Shown piece after piece: positions 1 through 8,188 of a DNA stretch of 64,000 nucleotides. Position 1 is the first letter of the stretch. Each line of letters begins with the position of its first letter. Origin of the DNA: Anaerococcus murdochii (GTDB lineage: Bacteria > Bacillota > Clostridia > Tissierellales > Peptoniphilaceae); the NCBI RefSeq assembly GCF_019957155.1, contig NZ_JAIPME010000002.1, positions 2,017,001 to 2,081,000 of the forward strand, read 5' to 3'. Under the pieces are notes generated by a model that saw nothing but the letters and a program-made list of their open reading frames with translations, made no database searches and was not told where the DNA came from. The translations under genes and the position numbers were made by a program.

Positions 1-377
1 TTAATCTTCTTCTTACATTTAGCTTGATTATATACAAGTCTAAAAATAAGTTCTCCCTCTCTACCAGCATCACAAGCATTTATAACTGTGTCGATGTTCT
101 TATCATTTAAAAGTTTTTTCAAAATTCCATATTGTTTTTTAGTGCTTTTAGATACTTCATAAATATATTCTTCTGGAATTATTGGAAGATTTTCTATTGA
201 CCATTTCTTCCATTTTTTATCGTGTCTTTCTGGACTTGCCATTTGAATTAAATGACCGACACACCATGAAACAATGTATCCACCTCCCTCATAATATCCG
301 TTTTTTCTTGTTCTTGCTCCAATTACTTTTGCAATTGTAACTGCTACACTAGGCTTTTCTGCTATTACTAACTTCAT
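1..377 (-). CDS. topB: DNA topoisomerase III (type IA), N-terminal part, runs off the window
   Basis: The first 125 residues of a type IA topoisomerase are visible; the rest lies beyond base 1. The protein begins MKLVIAEKPSVA, the Toprim-domain start of TopB, and contains the acidic Toprim motif in NACDAGREGELIF. These enzymes cut and pass single DNA strands. A topB gene downstream of the T4SS genes is standard in Tn1549/CTn-type ICEs, where it is thought to help process transferred DNA. The ATG is 6 bases after a GGAGG site. Its leader contains a terminator-like hairpin (401-424) and, further up, an inverted repeat like the abiE operator (432-463), so it may be co-regulated with the toxin-antitoxin pair. 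Confidence 0.9.
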   Translation of the reverse strand, partial: MKLVIAEKPSVAVTIAKVIGARTRKNGYYEGGGYIVSWCVGHLIQMASPERHDKKWKKWSIENLPIIPEEYIYEVSKSTKKQYGILKKLLNDKNIDTVINACDAGREGELIFRLVYNQAKCKKKI

Positions 378-400
378 TAATACCTCCATAAATAAAAAAA

Positions 401-424
401 GAGCGAAAGATTTCTCTCTCGCTC
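401..424 (-). terminator. Terminator-like hairpin in the topB leader
   Basis: On the minus strand GAGCGAGAGA pairs with TCTTTCGCTC (one G-T wobble) and is followed by seven Ts. The topB start codon comes 16 bases later, so no promoter fits between hairpin and gene. It may terminate abiE transcription or act as an attenuator for topB. Confidence 0.6.
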
Positions 425-431
425 AAAGTTT

Positions 432-463
432 TTCTCCCGAATATTATATTTTTTTCGGAAGAA
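432..463 (-). promoter_or_regulatory. Second AbiEi-type inverted repeat with a -10 box, upstream of topB
   Basis: TTCTCCCGAA and TTCGGAAGAA form an inverted repeat with one mismatch, 7 bases past the toxin stop codon. On the minus strand a TATAAT sits between the arms in the same geometry as at the abiE promoter (CGAA, five bases, TAYAAT, ATTCGGG). I see no good -35 box, so promoter strength is uncertain. A second AbiEi target site is an inference. Confidence 0.5.
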
Positions 464-469
464 TTCGAT

Positions 470-1453
470 TTACTTATTAATTTCTTTTTCTATTTCTTGA
501 AGAACTTTTATAATCTCTTCAAAGTTTGGATATTCTCCATATATCATTTCTGACATAGCCTTATAATCTTTTTCTATTTCAGAAAATCGGTATTTTCTTG
601 GGACTAATTTTAATCTACCATCTAATGCTTCTTCATACCTTGCCCACTTCCTAGGATAAAACTTCATTTTGAATTCAGTTACTTTCTTTAATAACTCCTT
701 ATCCTCTAAGGCTCTGTCTTTGAAATCTGAATTTGCTATTTTATATAAGTCATAAAAGTGTCTTGCATACCTATGTGGCATAGGAGAAGATTCTGGTCTA
801 TTTGCTTCGTGGTGTAAAATTGTTGCTTTTTCCCAAAAAGTTCTCTCTGCTGATACTGTTCTTATATTAGTTTTTTCTTTAAAAACATTTGGATAGGCTT
901 CTCCAATTATTGGCAGGATTTCCACTTCAATTGCAGGTGTCCATGCTGCAAGACTTCCTATTTCGAGTCTTATATTTTGTGTCAAATAATTAGATTCAAA
1001 GATTTTAGGATATTTACATAGAATTGTTTGTGGATCAAGAGTATCAATCATAAATTCAAAGTCCATGTCCTTGAAATCTTGTTCTAATACTTTTAATAAT
1101 TCATCTCTTAAAAAGATTTCAGTCTTTTCATTGACTTCTTTGTTGAATTTATCCTGTTTAGTATTTGATCTTTCTAACCAAGGTTCTTTTTCTTCGTAAC
1201 CTAATACTCGCCAATCTAAGATTAGATCTATATCTTCAGAAAATCTTTCTATAAGTCCAAAGCATTTTGAAAGTGATGTTCCTCCTTTAAAGGTAAAATA
1301 TTCCCTCCATTTGTTTTCATTAAATAGATAATCTAAGATAAAAGTAACCCAATAGTCTTTTTCAATGACTGCTTCAGATATATTTTTCTTTCTGGCTGTA
1401 TTTACTATTAAAACTCTTAAGTCTTCTTTGTCTTCTATATAAAACTTATTCAT
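470..1453 (-). CDS. abiEii: AbiEii-family nucleotidyltransferase toxin
   Basis: About 327 residues with the layout of the AbiEii/AbiGii toxin family, the toxin half of type IV toxin-antitoxin systems. The nucleotidyltransferase core is visible as FKGGTSLSKCFGLIERFSEDIDL (the GGTSL and SEDIDL motifs, around residues 56-80). Some members transfer nucleotides to tRNA and cause growth arrest or phage abortive infection; the exact reaction here is not shown by the sequence. I prefer the ATG at 1453 over the upstream start, because it overlaps the antitoxin stop by 8 bases and has GAGGGC upstream. Translation is probably coupled to that of abiEi. The gene sits between the DUF4366 gene and topB, as a defence or maintenance cargo of the ICE. 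Confidence 0.85.
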   Translation of the reverse strand: MNKFYIEDKEDLRVLIVNTARKKNISEAVIEKDYWVTFILDYLFNENKWREYFTFKGGTSLSKCFGLIERFSEDIDLILDWRVLGYEEKEPWLERSNTKQDKFNKEVNEKTEIFLRDELLKVLEQDFKDMDFEFMIDTLDPQTILCKYPKIFESNYLTQNIRLEIGSLAAWTPAIEVEILPIIGEAYPNVFKEKTNIRTVSAERTFWEKATILHHEANRPESSPMPHRYARHFYDLYKIANSDFKDRALEDKELLKKVTEFKMKFYPRKWARYEEALDGRLKLVPRKYRFSEIEKDYKAMSEMIYGEYPNFEEIIKVLQEIEKEINK

Positions 1454-2057
1454 TTTTGCCCTCACAAATTTCCCTTATTACTTCATATACCCATGCAGGA
1501 ACTGATTTTGATTCGTTCATTAAGTCTATTCTTTCTTTTTCACTTAAGTTTTCTCTTATTTTTTGTATAACTTCGCTGGTTATATTTTCTTTACCTAAAG
1601 ACTTAATTGCTTGAATAACTGTTGCAGTCTTTAGGGACATATTAGCAATCTCTCCTGGATTTACTTTTTTAAATTCTAAAACCGTATCCCCAATTTTATA
1701 TTCTTTATATCTTCCACTAGATATATATTTATAGTGAGTTGGAACTTGTGTTGAAAGTCCTAATAAGTTTAAGGCTGTACTATTATATGGTGCAATATTC
1801 CAATTGTATTTTCTTGCTATGGCAAGTGCTAACTCGTGAATTGATACTGCTTCGTACTCTCCGATTAATTCACTGTATATTGGATTATAATAGAATCCAT
1901 TAATTACTCTTTTTATTTTATTTTCACTAACTAGTTGATTTAAAGTTCTACGAACAGTTTCATTTCCTGCTATATCTAAGAAATCATTGTTTATAAAAAC
2001 TTTTCTGCTATCAAAATCATTAATTCTATTTTTTATTTGATCTAAATAGGAATTCAT
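1446..2057 (-). CDS. abiEi: AbiEi-family antitoxin / transcriptional autorepressor (DUF6088-like)
   Basis: About 203 residues. An N-terminal winged-helix region (roughly residues 1-60, with VRRTLNQLVSENKIKRVINGFYYNP) is followed by the antitoxin domain. Family members neutralise AbiEii and repress their own promoter by binding inverted repeats. The start is set at the ATG at 2057, which has GAAAGGTGG upstream; the longer frame from 2090 would begin inside the promoter. The gene overlaps abiEii and is preceded by a clear operator-promoter (2071-2109). Together they form a complete two-gene system with its own promoter inside the ICE. Confidence 0.82.
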   Translation of the reverse strand: MNSYLDQIKNRINDFDSRKVFINNDFLDIAGNETVRRTLNQLVSENKIKRVINGFYYNPIYSELIGEYEAVSIHELALAIARKYNWNIAPYNSTALNLLGLSTQVPTHYKYISSGRYKEYKIGDTVLEFKKVNPGEIANMSLKTATVIQAIKSLGKENITSEVIQKIRENLSEKERIDLMNESKSVPAWVYEVIREICEGKNE

Positions 2058-2070
2058 TTTGCACCACCTT

Positions 2071-2109
2071 TCTCCCGAATATTGTATCATATTCGGGAGA
2101 AATAATCAA
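2071..2109 (-). promoter_or_regulatory. abiE promoter with overlapping palindromic operator
   Basis: On the minus strand TTGATT and TACAAT are spaced by exactly 17 bases. A perfect 10-base inverted repeat (TCTCCCGAAT / ATTCGGGAGA, 2071-2100) has one arm in the spacer and the other just past the -10 box. A protein bound there would block RNA polymerase, which fits known AbiEi autoregulation through inverted repeats. Confidence 0.75.
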
Positions 2110-2131
2110 TTTAGATTAAATTTTCATATCC

Positions 2132-2995
2132 TTATAATAGTTCATCGTCATCATCATCTAGTGATTCTTCATTACTTTCTTCATTGTCAGATTCATCTTC
2201 TGACTCACTAATATAATCTTCATCATCTTCTTCAAAGTCTTCCAACATTTTATCTTCCTTAGCTTTAACTACCTTAAAATAATATCCTGCTCCTACTACT
2301 CCTCCAATTACAAGTGCAACAATTAGAAATGAACCTATCCCGCTTTTCTTTTCTTCTTTTACTGGAACAGTCTTAGGTTCTTCTTTTTTTACTTCTTCTT
2401 TCTTAGGCTCTTCAACCTTTATAGTATTTTTATCTTCTGATTCAATCATATTAAGTAGGTCTTGCTCCCCTACTTCTGTTAATAATCTTACATTATCTTG
2501 ATTTGATGAGTGATCCACTATTAGGTGCATAGTTTTTCCACTTTTAGTTTGAAATGTTAAAAATTGTCTTACATCTACTGGATTTTCTTTATCTTTTTCT
2601 GTATCTCCACTTGGTGTAATATCTTTTCCATTCCTATCTACATTTTCAATTACTGAACCTCTTGCCTTATTTTCTTGTGTCGCAAGATTATTTACTGCCT
2701 TTGTATTACCACCTTTTACAAGTGGTGTTTTCTTAGGAGGATTATTTGAAGGCTTATTTGCTTCACTTGTATTTCCTGGTATTCTTGGAACATCTTGATA
2801 AGGAATTTCTTCTTTTGATGGTGCAAAAACATCATCTTTCAACATTTTCTCAAATTCTTCTTTTTGTGGTTCATAGATTGATTCACTTTGATTTTCTATT
2901 TGCCCTTCATTTGTCATTGCAAATGTAGTTGCTGGTACTGTAAATGTAAAAAGGAGTAACGCTATGGCTACTCCTCGTTTAATGCTCTTATTCAT
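2132..2995 (-). CDS. DUF4366 protein of the conjugation module, membrane anchored
   Basis: 287 residues: a signal peptide (about residues 1-27, ending near TTFAM), a low-complexity linker, a conserved block with FLTFQTKSGKTMHLIVDH and LLTEVGEQDLLNMIE that matches the DUF4366 family, one transmembrane segment (about 224-243) and a very acidic cytoplasmic tail rich in D, E and S. DUF4366 proteins lie next to DUF4315 and topB in Tn1549/CTn-type ICEs; their function is unknown. The layout suggests an outside-facing domain anchored near the secretion channel. It lies 14 bases downstream of the surface-protein gene and is probably in the same transcript. Confidence 0.8.
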   Translation of the reverse strand: MNKSIKRGVAIALLLFTFTVPATTFAMTNEGQIENQSESIYEPQKEEFEKMLKDDVFAPSKEEIPYQDVPRIPGNTSEANKPSNNPPKKTPLVKGGNTKAVNNLATQENKARGSVIENVDRNGKDITPSGDTEKDKENPVDVRQFLTFQTKSGKTMHLIVDHSSNQDNVRLLTEVGEQDLLNMIESEDKNTIKVEEPKKEEVKKEEPKTVPVKEEKKSGIGSFLIVALVIGGVVGAGYYFKVVKAKEDKMLEDFEEDDEDYISESEDESDNEESNEESLDDDDDELL

Positions 2996-3009
2996 TTTTC
3001 TATCCTTTC

Positions 3010-5361
3010 TTATTTTACATTTTTAAATACATAGACTGCTTTTCTAGCATTGTCCCATTCTATTGTTTGGTTTTTACCATCTTTAATATCTCCATGACTT
3101 GCTCCAAAAGCTTTAGCAATATTTGAAATTGAAGCATGAATTCTTCCATTTATAATCACTGGCTTAACATCTGAATTGTAGACCTTTCCATCTGAATCTT
3201 TCATAACACCAGTATCAATATTTAGTCTTAATGTCTTTTTAGCTAAGATATTATTCTCTTTGTTTGAGAAAATGGCTTCACGAGTAGAGTTGTCATACTC
3301 AACATTAAAACCTAGAGTATAAGCAATATATCTTACTGGAATCATAGTTCTTCCTTGGTCTACATAAGTTTTTACATCCATATAGACTGTTGTCTTACCA
3401 TCTTTGTTGATAATGTTATAAAAGTTTTTGTCTACTTGGAAAACTGCAAATTCTTTTTCATCTTTAACTTGTTTTTTACCTTGTTGTTCCTCTTGCTTTT
3501 TCATCTTGTTAAGATCAAATTGATTTAGAATGTTCTTGTCATCAGCTTTCAAAAGTTCGTCCCACTTTTTGTCTTGAGATTTCTTATCTTCTTTCTTCTC
3601 TTTGTTTTCTTTTTGGAGTTTTAGAAGTTCATCTAATTTTTTAGATAAGTCTTGATTTAGATTTTTATCTTTTTCATCTTTAGCTTGTTTCTCAAGTTTT
3701 TCTTTTGCTTTTTTATTTGCTTCCTCGATTAACTTCTTGGCTTCTTCAATTTTCTTATCTAAATCTTCTTTTAGCTTTTTAATTTCTTCTTCTGAAGCTT
3801 TTTGTTTTTCTTCTAATCCTTTAATCTTCTCTTCTAATTCTTTTTTCGTATTTTCAGAAGTTTCTTTTAAACTATCAATAACCTTTTGAAGCTCTTCAAT
3901 TTTCTTACAGCATTCCGACTTAGAATTCTCTGTCTCTTTCTTTTTAGACTCAAGGTCTTTTATCTTAGCATCTTTTTCATCAAGAGCTTTTTCTAAGACC
4001 TTAATTCTATTGTCTTTATCCTCGATTTCTTTAGTTTTCTTTGCAAGTTTCTCTTCTAAAGACTCGAGCTTTTCTTGCATTTCTTTGATTTTATTTTCGT
4101 TTTTGTCGGTCTTCTCTTTCTCAGCTTCTAACTCCCATTTTGTAGATGAATAATCTTCTTTTAGTTTTGCATTTTCATCTTGTAATCTTTTTAATTCATC
4201 TTTAAGCTGAGTAATTTCTGCTATTAGTTCATCATTGTTAGAATTTTTAAGTTCCTCAATTTCTTTATTCAATTGAGTAATCTTATTATCTTTATCTCTA
4301 AGCTCTTCTTCTAGCTTAGCTTTTTCTTGTTTTAGTTTCTCTCCATTATCTTTGCAAGATTCTAACTTTTCCTTTAATTCATCTATCTTTGATTGGTCTT
4401 CTTGTTTCTTATCATTTAAGTCTTTGATCTGATTTTCTAAGTCCTTAATGTTTTTAGTTAAATCATCAATCTTATTGTCCTTTTCATCAATATCTTGCCC
4501 TGTTAAATCTGTTTGAGTATCAATGGAATATTTATTTGGATTGTATATAGTCATCTTTCCTTGATACATATCATTGTTATAATCAAATTCAAGTTCTACA
4601 CTATCTACATTCTTATCAAAGACAAACTCTCCATTTTCATAACTTAATCCATTAGGAATAGATTTAAATCCTTGATTTCCGTTGAAACCAAAATGATTTT
4701 CGTAAAATGGATTTTGTTTTGGTCTATATTCAACTTCTTGATTATGGAATACTCCCTTACTGTTAATATTTGGATTGCCTAAAACTTTTATAGTGTGCAA
4801 TTTATTTCTTGAAAAAGCGTATTGTTCAATTGTCTTTACAGACTTCGGTATAGTTATTTCTTGAATGTTATTTCTTTCAAAAGCATTATGTTCAATATTT
4901 GCCAAAGTATCAGGTAAAGTTACTTCTCTAAGTCCACAATTGAAAAATGCTAAACCACCAAGATAAGTTAGACTATTTGATAGTTTTACTTCATCTATAC
5001 TTGCTTCATAAAAGGTAGCATAACCTAAATGCTTAACAGAATCAGGAATAATTACTTTATCCCAATGTTTGCCACGTCCAAATTCTCTTTTATATCTAAG
5101 TTCATCGTTTGAATGACTTAAAGAATAATTTCCATTTATAGATTTCGTCCCTTCAGGAAATACTAGAATATTTGCCTTCTCTTTCTTTTCTAAGCCTTTA
5201 TCACTAAAGGCAATTATATTTCCCTTAGAGGAATACATAAAATCATCTTCCGTCCAAGTAACATCAGACTTTGCAAATGCACTTGTATGCACAGTTGATG
5301 TTAAAACTAATAAAAGAGCCATAAAAAAGGCTCTTAGTCTGTTCGTATTAAATTTCTTCAT
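3010..5361 (-). CDS. Large surface protein: leucine-rich repeats, long coiled coil, copper-amine-oxidase-N-type domain
   Basis: 783 residues with a signal peptide (1-30). Residues about 85-200 carry BspA/LRR_5-type leucine-rich repeats, such as VIIPDSVKHLGYATFYEA and VTLPDTLANIEHNAFERN. Residues about 285-620 are an almost unbroken K/E-rich coiled coil. The C-terminus (about 660-783) has the motif VDQGRTMIPVRYIAYTLGFN of copper-amine-oxidase N-like domains, common on surface proteins of Gram-positive anaerobic cocci and clostridia. I see no LPXTG motif. LRR_5 proteins often bind host or bacterial surfaces, so a mating-contact or adhesion role is plausible. Its start overlaps the DUF4315 frame by 14 bases, which places it in the T4SS operon. 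Confidence 0.72.
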   Translation of the reverse strand: MKKFNTNRLRAFFMALLLVLTSTVHTSAFAKSDVTWTEDDFMYSSKGNIIAFSDKGLEKKEKANILVFPEGTKSINGNYSLSHSNDELRYKREFGRGKHWDKVIIPDSVKHLGYATFYEASIDEVKLSNSLTYLGGLAFFNCGLREVTLPDTLANIEHNAFERNNIQEITIPKSVKTIEQYAFSRNKLHTIKVLGNPNINSKGVFHNQEVEYRPKQNPFYENHFGFNGNQGFKSIPNGLSYENGEFVFDKNVDSVELEFDYNNDMYQGKMTIYNPNKYSIDTQTDLTGQDIDEKDNKIDDLTKNIKDLENQIKDLNDKKQEDQSKIDELKEKLESCKDNGEKLKQEKAKLEEELRDKDNKITQLNKEIEELKNSNNDELIAEITQLKDELKRLQDENAKLKEDYSSTKWELEAEKEKTDKNENKIKEMQEKLESLEEKLAKKTKEIEDKDNRIKVLEKALDEKDAKIKDLESKKKETENSKSECCKKIEELQKVIDSLKETSENTKKELEEKIKGLEEKQKASEEEIKKLKEDLDKKIEEAKKLIEEANKKAKEKLEKQAKDEKDKNLNQDLSKKLDELLKLQKENKEKKEDKKSQDKKWDELLKADDKNILNQFDLNKMKKQEEQQGKKQVKDEKEFAVFQVDKNFYNIINKDGKTTVYMDVKTYVDQGRTMIPVRYIAYTLGFNVEYDNSTREAIFSNKENNILAKKTLRLNIDTGVMKDSDGKVYNSDVKPVIINGRIHASISNIAKAFGASHGDIKDGKNQTIEWDNARKAVYVFKNVK

Positions 5362-5587
5362 TATGAATGTTCTCCTTTTCTTTTAATTTTTCTTCTCTTT
5401 TTCTGTCATTGATTTTCTCCATTAATTCTTCCAAGCTAATATTGTTCCTCCTAAGAGTTACAATTATTTCTTCATTTTCAACTTGTATTTCTTCATCGCA
5501 AATTTCCTTGTATTTTGTATTTAAATCTTTTAATTTCTCTTCTATTTTTTTCTTTTTGTTCCTAATACTTACAAGCTTTCTGTTCAC
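5348..5587 (-). CDS. DUF4315 small coiled-coil protein
   Basis: 79 residues from a GTG start at 5587, chosen because GAAGGGAG lies just upstream; the longer frame from 5641 would overlap the NlpC/P60 gene. The sequence is a basic coiled coil (KKKKIEEKLKDLNTKY) followed by ENEEIIVTLRRNNISLEELM, the usual DUF4315 pattern. This family is found between the NlpC/P60 and DUF4366 genes of CTn-type ICEs and has no known function. The 3' end overlaps the start of the surface protein, which suggests translational coupling. Confidence 0.75.
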   Translation of the reverse strand: MNRKLVSIRNKKKKIEEKLKDLNTKYKEICDEEIQVENEEIIVTLRRNNISLEELMEKINDRKREEKLKEKENIHNEEI

Positions 5588-5601
5588 ATAATATCTCCCT
5601 T

Positions 5602-8181
5602 CTATCTTGGTCTTCCAAAACCATAAAAGTGTGATTTCCAATATTTTGAATTTATTGATGTGTATTGAATCGGATCTCCTGCGTGAATCATCATTCCGTT
5701 ACCTGCGTATATTCCTACGTGAGATATTGGTGTTCCACTGTTATATGTTGAGTGGAAAAATATAATATCTCCAGGTTGAGCTTCACTTGGACTAACTGGA
5801 TTACAATAGTCTTTGTATATTCTCCATGCAGTTGTTCTTGGCATACTCTTTACACCAGACTTTGTAAATGACCAACATACAAATCCTGAGCAGTCAAAGT
5901 TAGATGGTCCACTTGCTCCAAACACATATCTTTTACCTATATGTTTTTCTGCTTCATTAAAAAGAGCCTTGGCAGTAGCTGAATCAAAAGCAAGACCAGG
6001 ATTTCCAAAGTTTGGATTGTCTACTATTTCTCCTAAGTCCCCATTACCTGATCCAAATACATCTCCCATATTCCCCTTAGCTTCAAGAAGAGCTTCATAA
6101 TGAACTACATTGTCTGGATAATCTTTAAATATTTCTCTAACAACTTCATCCATTTCTTTTTTCTTTAAAGTTACGATCAACTTTTTATATTCGTACTCTT
6201 CTTTTTCATAGGAAGTATAAGGATTGCCACGACTATCATATCTAGTTCTTGCTACTGTTCTTGTTCTGATTTCAATTTCTTCCTTAAAATCAAGCTTATA
6301 CATCTTATCGAAAAGCTCTTTTAAAATTCCTTTTACTTCAGATGCTGATTTTACTTCTCCACATCTTGAAGTTATATAGGATAAAAGTTCATGGGTATTA
6401 TGACCAATTTCTCCTTCTTTATTTATAATATATTCGTCATATCCAGGATGACTTGTTTTTACACTTTCGATTTGTGATTGTAGGTCATATTCCATTGATG
6501 AAAATTCTTGATTAACTTCACTTAGAACTGTGTCTTGTGATAGGTATGTTGTTGTCATTACTGAGTTTACTGAATTACTTAGTCCACTCATGCCAACACT
6601 TCCGCCACCAATTATGATTGATAGCATAAGACCTAGTCCTATTACTAAAAATAGAACCATCTTGCTTTTTCTTACTATTAGCTCTTTAGAAGCCTTACCT
6701 AAACTTAAAATAGCTTTTTTAACTCTATCTACAAGTCTTGTTTCGTGCTTTTTAGCTATCATGCTCTTCATTTGCTTTCTTTGGTAAAACTTCTTAAATC
6801 TATTTTTCTTTATATAGGCATCTGACTTTTTTAAATCTTCCAAGCCGCTTTTAAACTCCAACTTGCTTTTTCTCTTTTTTATTTTCTTATCAAGTTTAGA
6901 TAGCTTTTTTAAGGACTTTTTCTTTTTATCTAGCTTATACTTCCTTATTCCATGCTGGAGTTTAGAACTTACATTAGCGGCCTTTTCTCCAGATTCTACA
7001 CCAGTATTATCAGATCCTGAACTTAGATAATCTCTCACTAACTCTGAGGACTTAGCTCCAGATAATAAAACCCCAGAAGATAGACTTCCTTTAGTTTTAT
7101 TCTTTAAGATATTATCCTTTAGCTTACTTTTAGACTTTTCAAGATCTCCAATCTTTTTATCTGAGATAAAGTCTTTAACATCTTGTGCCTTCTTAGAATC
7201 TTTTCTTGTAATTTTCTTAGATTCATTTTTTAAGTTATCAATTTTCTTTCGAGTGAATTTATCACTTTCATAATTTTTTCTCTTGTAGTAAGTCTTCTTT
7301 TTATTAACTTTCTTTTGTTCTGAAGGTTTAAGGCTTGTTTCTTTTTCATCTTTTATAAATTCTTGATTATTGTCTTTAAACTCAGGATTATCAAAAGTTT
7401 TATCTGTATCAACTTCGTTTAGCTTATTTTCTTTATCTTTTTCTTTAGAAATTTTCTCCTTATCTCTAAACTTCTTTTCTTGATAAAGTTTCTGTTTTCG
7501 CTTTTTATCGATATTAGCATTACTGTCGTTCTTGCTCACTTCATCTTTAACAAGCTTATCTTTTCTATATATTCTCTTGCTTTTCTCTGCTTCGATAGGT
7601 TTATCTTCACTTGTCTGGATTCGCTTAGACTCTTTCTCGTTGATTTTGTCTTGGAATTTATCCTTACTATGGATAAGTTTATCCTCATAATTTTTAAGAA
7701 CTTTTCTTTTACTTGATGCCTTCTTATTGCTTATTGGTTGAGCCTTAGCTGAAATATCATCTGTTGTTAATTTATTAGAATTAATATTTCTACTATTTTC
7801 ACTTTCAAAATTTACCTTTTTGAAGTCTACATCTAACTCTTCATCAAGTTTAAAGCTTTCATCTGTCCTTATTTCAAGATTAGTTTGTTTTGTTTCTTCA
7901 ACCTTATCCTTATTATCTAAAACTTCTTTTCTGATTCTTTCCTTGTTTTTAGCCTTCTGAAAATCTTTTAGTTTATCCTGTTTTTGATCTTTAGCTAATA
8001 CATTCTCATGGATAAGTTTAGATTCTTTTTCTGAAATTTTATCTCCGAACCTATCCTTAGTCTTAATTATCTTATTTGTATAATCATCTGAATGAACAAG
8101 TTTACTTTCAAGATTCTTTTCAGGAGCGTCCCTATTTCGTATAATTTTCTTTTGAAAATCTTTTTTTAGTTTTTTATCCAT
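5602..8181 (-). CDS. T4SS-associated NlpC/P60 cell-wall hydrolase with long basic N-terminus
   Basis: 859 residues. Residues 1-490 are extremely rich in Lys, Asp and Glu with repeated phrases such as KLIHSKDKFQDKINEKESK, probably cytoplasmic. A transmembrane segment follows at about 505-530 (MVLFLVIGLGLMLSIIIGG). The C-terminal 125 residues are an NlpC/P60 domain with catalytic Cys in NFDCSGFVCW, His in ISHVGIYAGNG and a third polar residue in MMIHAGD. Such proteins open the peptidoglycan locally for the conjugation channel (VirB1-like role, as Orf14 of Tn916). It is next to virB4, in the expected place. The repetitive N-terminal part is longer than usual for this family. Confidence 0.85.
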   Translation of the reverse strand: MDKKLKKDFQKKIIRNRDAPEKNLESKLVHSDDYTNKIIKTKDRFGDKISEKESKLIHENVLAKDQKQDKLKDFQKAKNKERIRKEVLDNKDKVEETKQTNLEIRTDESFKLDEELDVDFKKVNFESENSRNINSNKLTTDDISAKAQPISNKKASSKRKVLKNYEDKLIHSKDKFQDKINEKESKRIQTSEDKPIEAEKSKRIYRKDKLVKDEVSKNDSNANIDKKRKQKLYQEKKFRDKEKISKEKDKENKLNEVDTDKTFDNPEFKDNNQEFIKDEKETSLKPSEQKKVNKKKTYYKRKNYESDKFTRKKIDNLKNESKKITRKDSKKAQDVKDFISDKKIGDLEKSKSKLKDNILKNKTKGSLSSGVLLSGAKSSELVRDYLSSGSDNTGVESGEKAANVSSKLQHGIRKYKLDKKKKSLKKLSKLDKKIKKRKSKLEFKSGLEDLKKSDAYIKKNRFKKFYQRKQMKSMIAKKHETRLVDRVKKAILSLGKASKELIVRKSKMVLFLVIGLGLMLSIIIGGGSVGMSGLSNSVNSVMTTTYLSQDTVLSEVNQEFSSMEYDLQSQIESVKTSHPGYDEYIINKEGEIGHNTHELLSYITSRCGEVKSASEVKGILKELFDKMYKLDFKEEIEIRTRTVARTRYDSRGNPYTSYEKEEYEYKKLIVTLKKKEMDEVVREIFKDYPDNVVHYEALLEAKGNMGDVFGSGNGDLGEIVDNPNFGNPGLAFDSATAKALFNEAEKHIGKRYVFGASGPSNFDCSGFVCWSFTKSGVKSMPRTTAWRIYKDYCNPVSPSEAQPGDIIFFHSTYNSGTPISHVGIYAGNGMMIHAGDPIQYTSINSKYWKSHFYGFGRPR

Positions 8182-8188
8182 ATCACAC

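Noticed and set aside
1446..2090. Longer AbiEi start at 2,090
   Set aside because: It would begin within the operator-promoter and has no ribosome binding site; the ATG at 2,057 does.
2746..2928. Open frames on the plus strand opposite the T4SS, recombinase and relaxase genes (this and many similar ones)
   Set aside because: They lie fully inside larger, well-supported minus-strand genes, lack ribosome binding sites and encode low-complexity F/L/S-rich peptides typical of antisense frames in AT-rich DNA.
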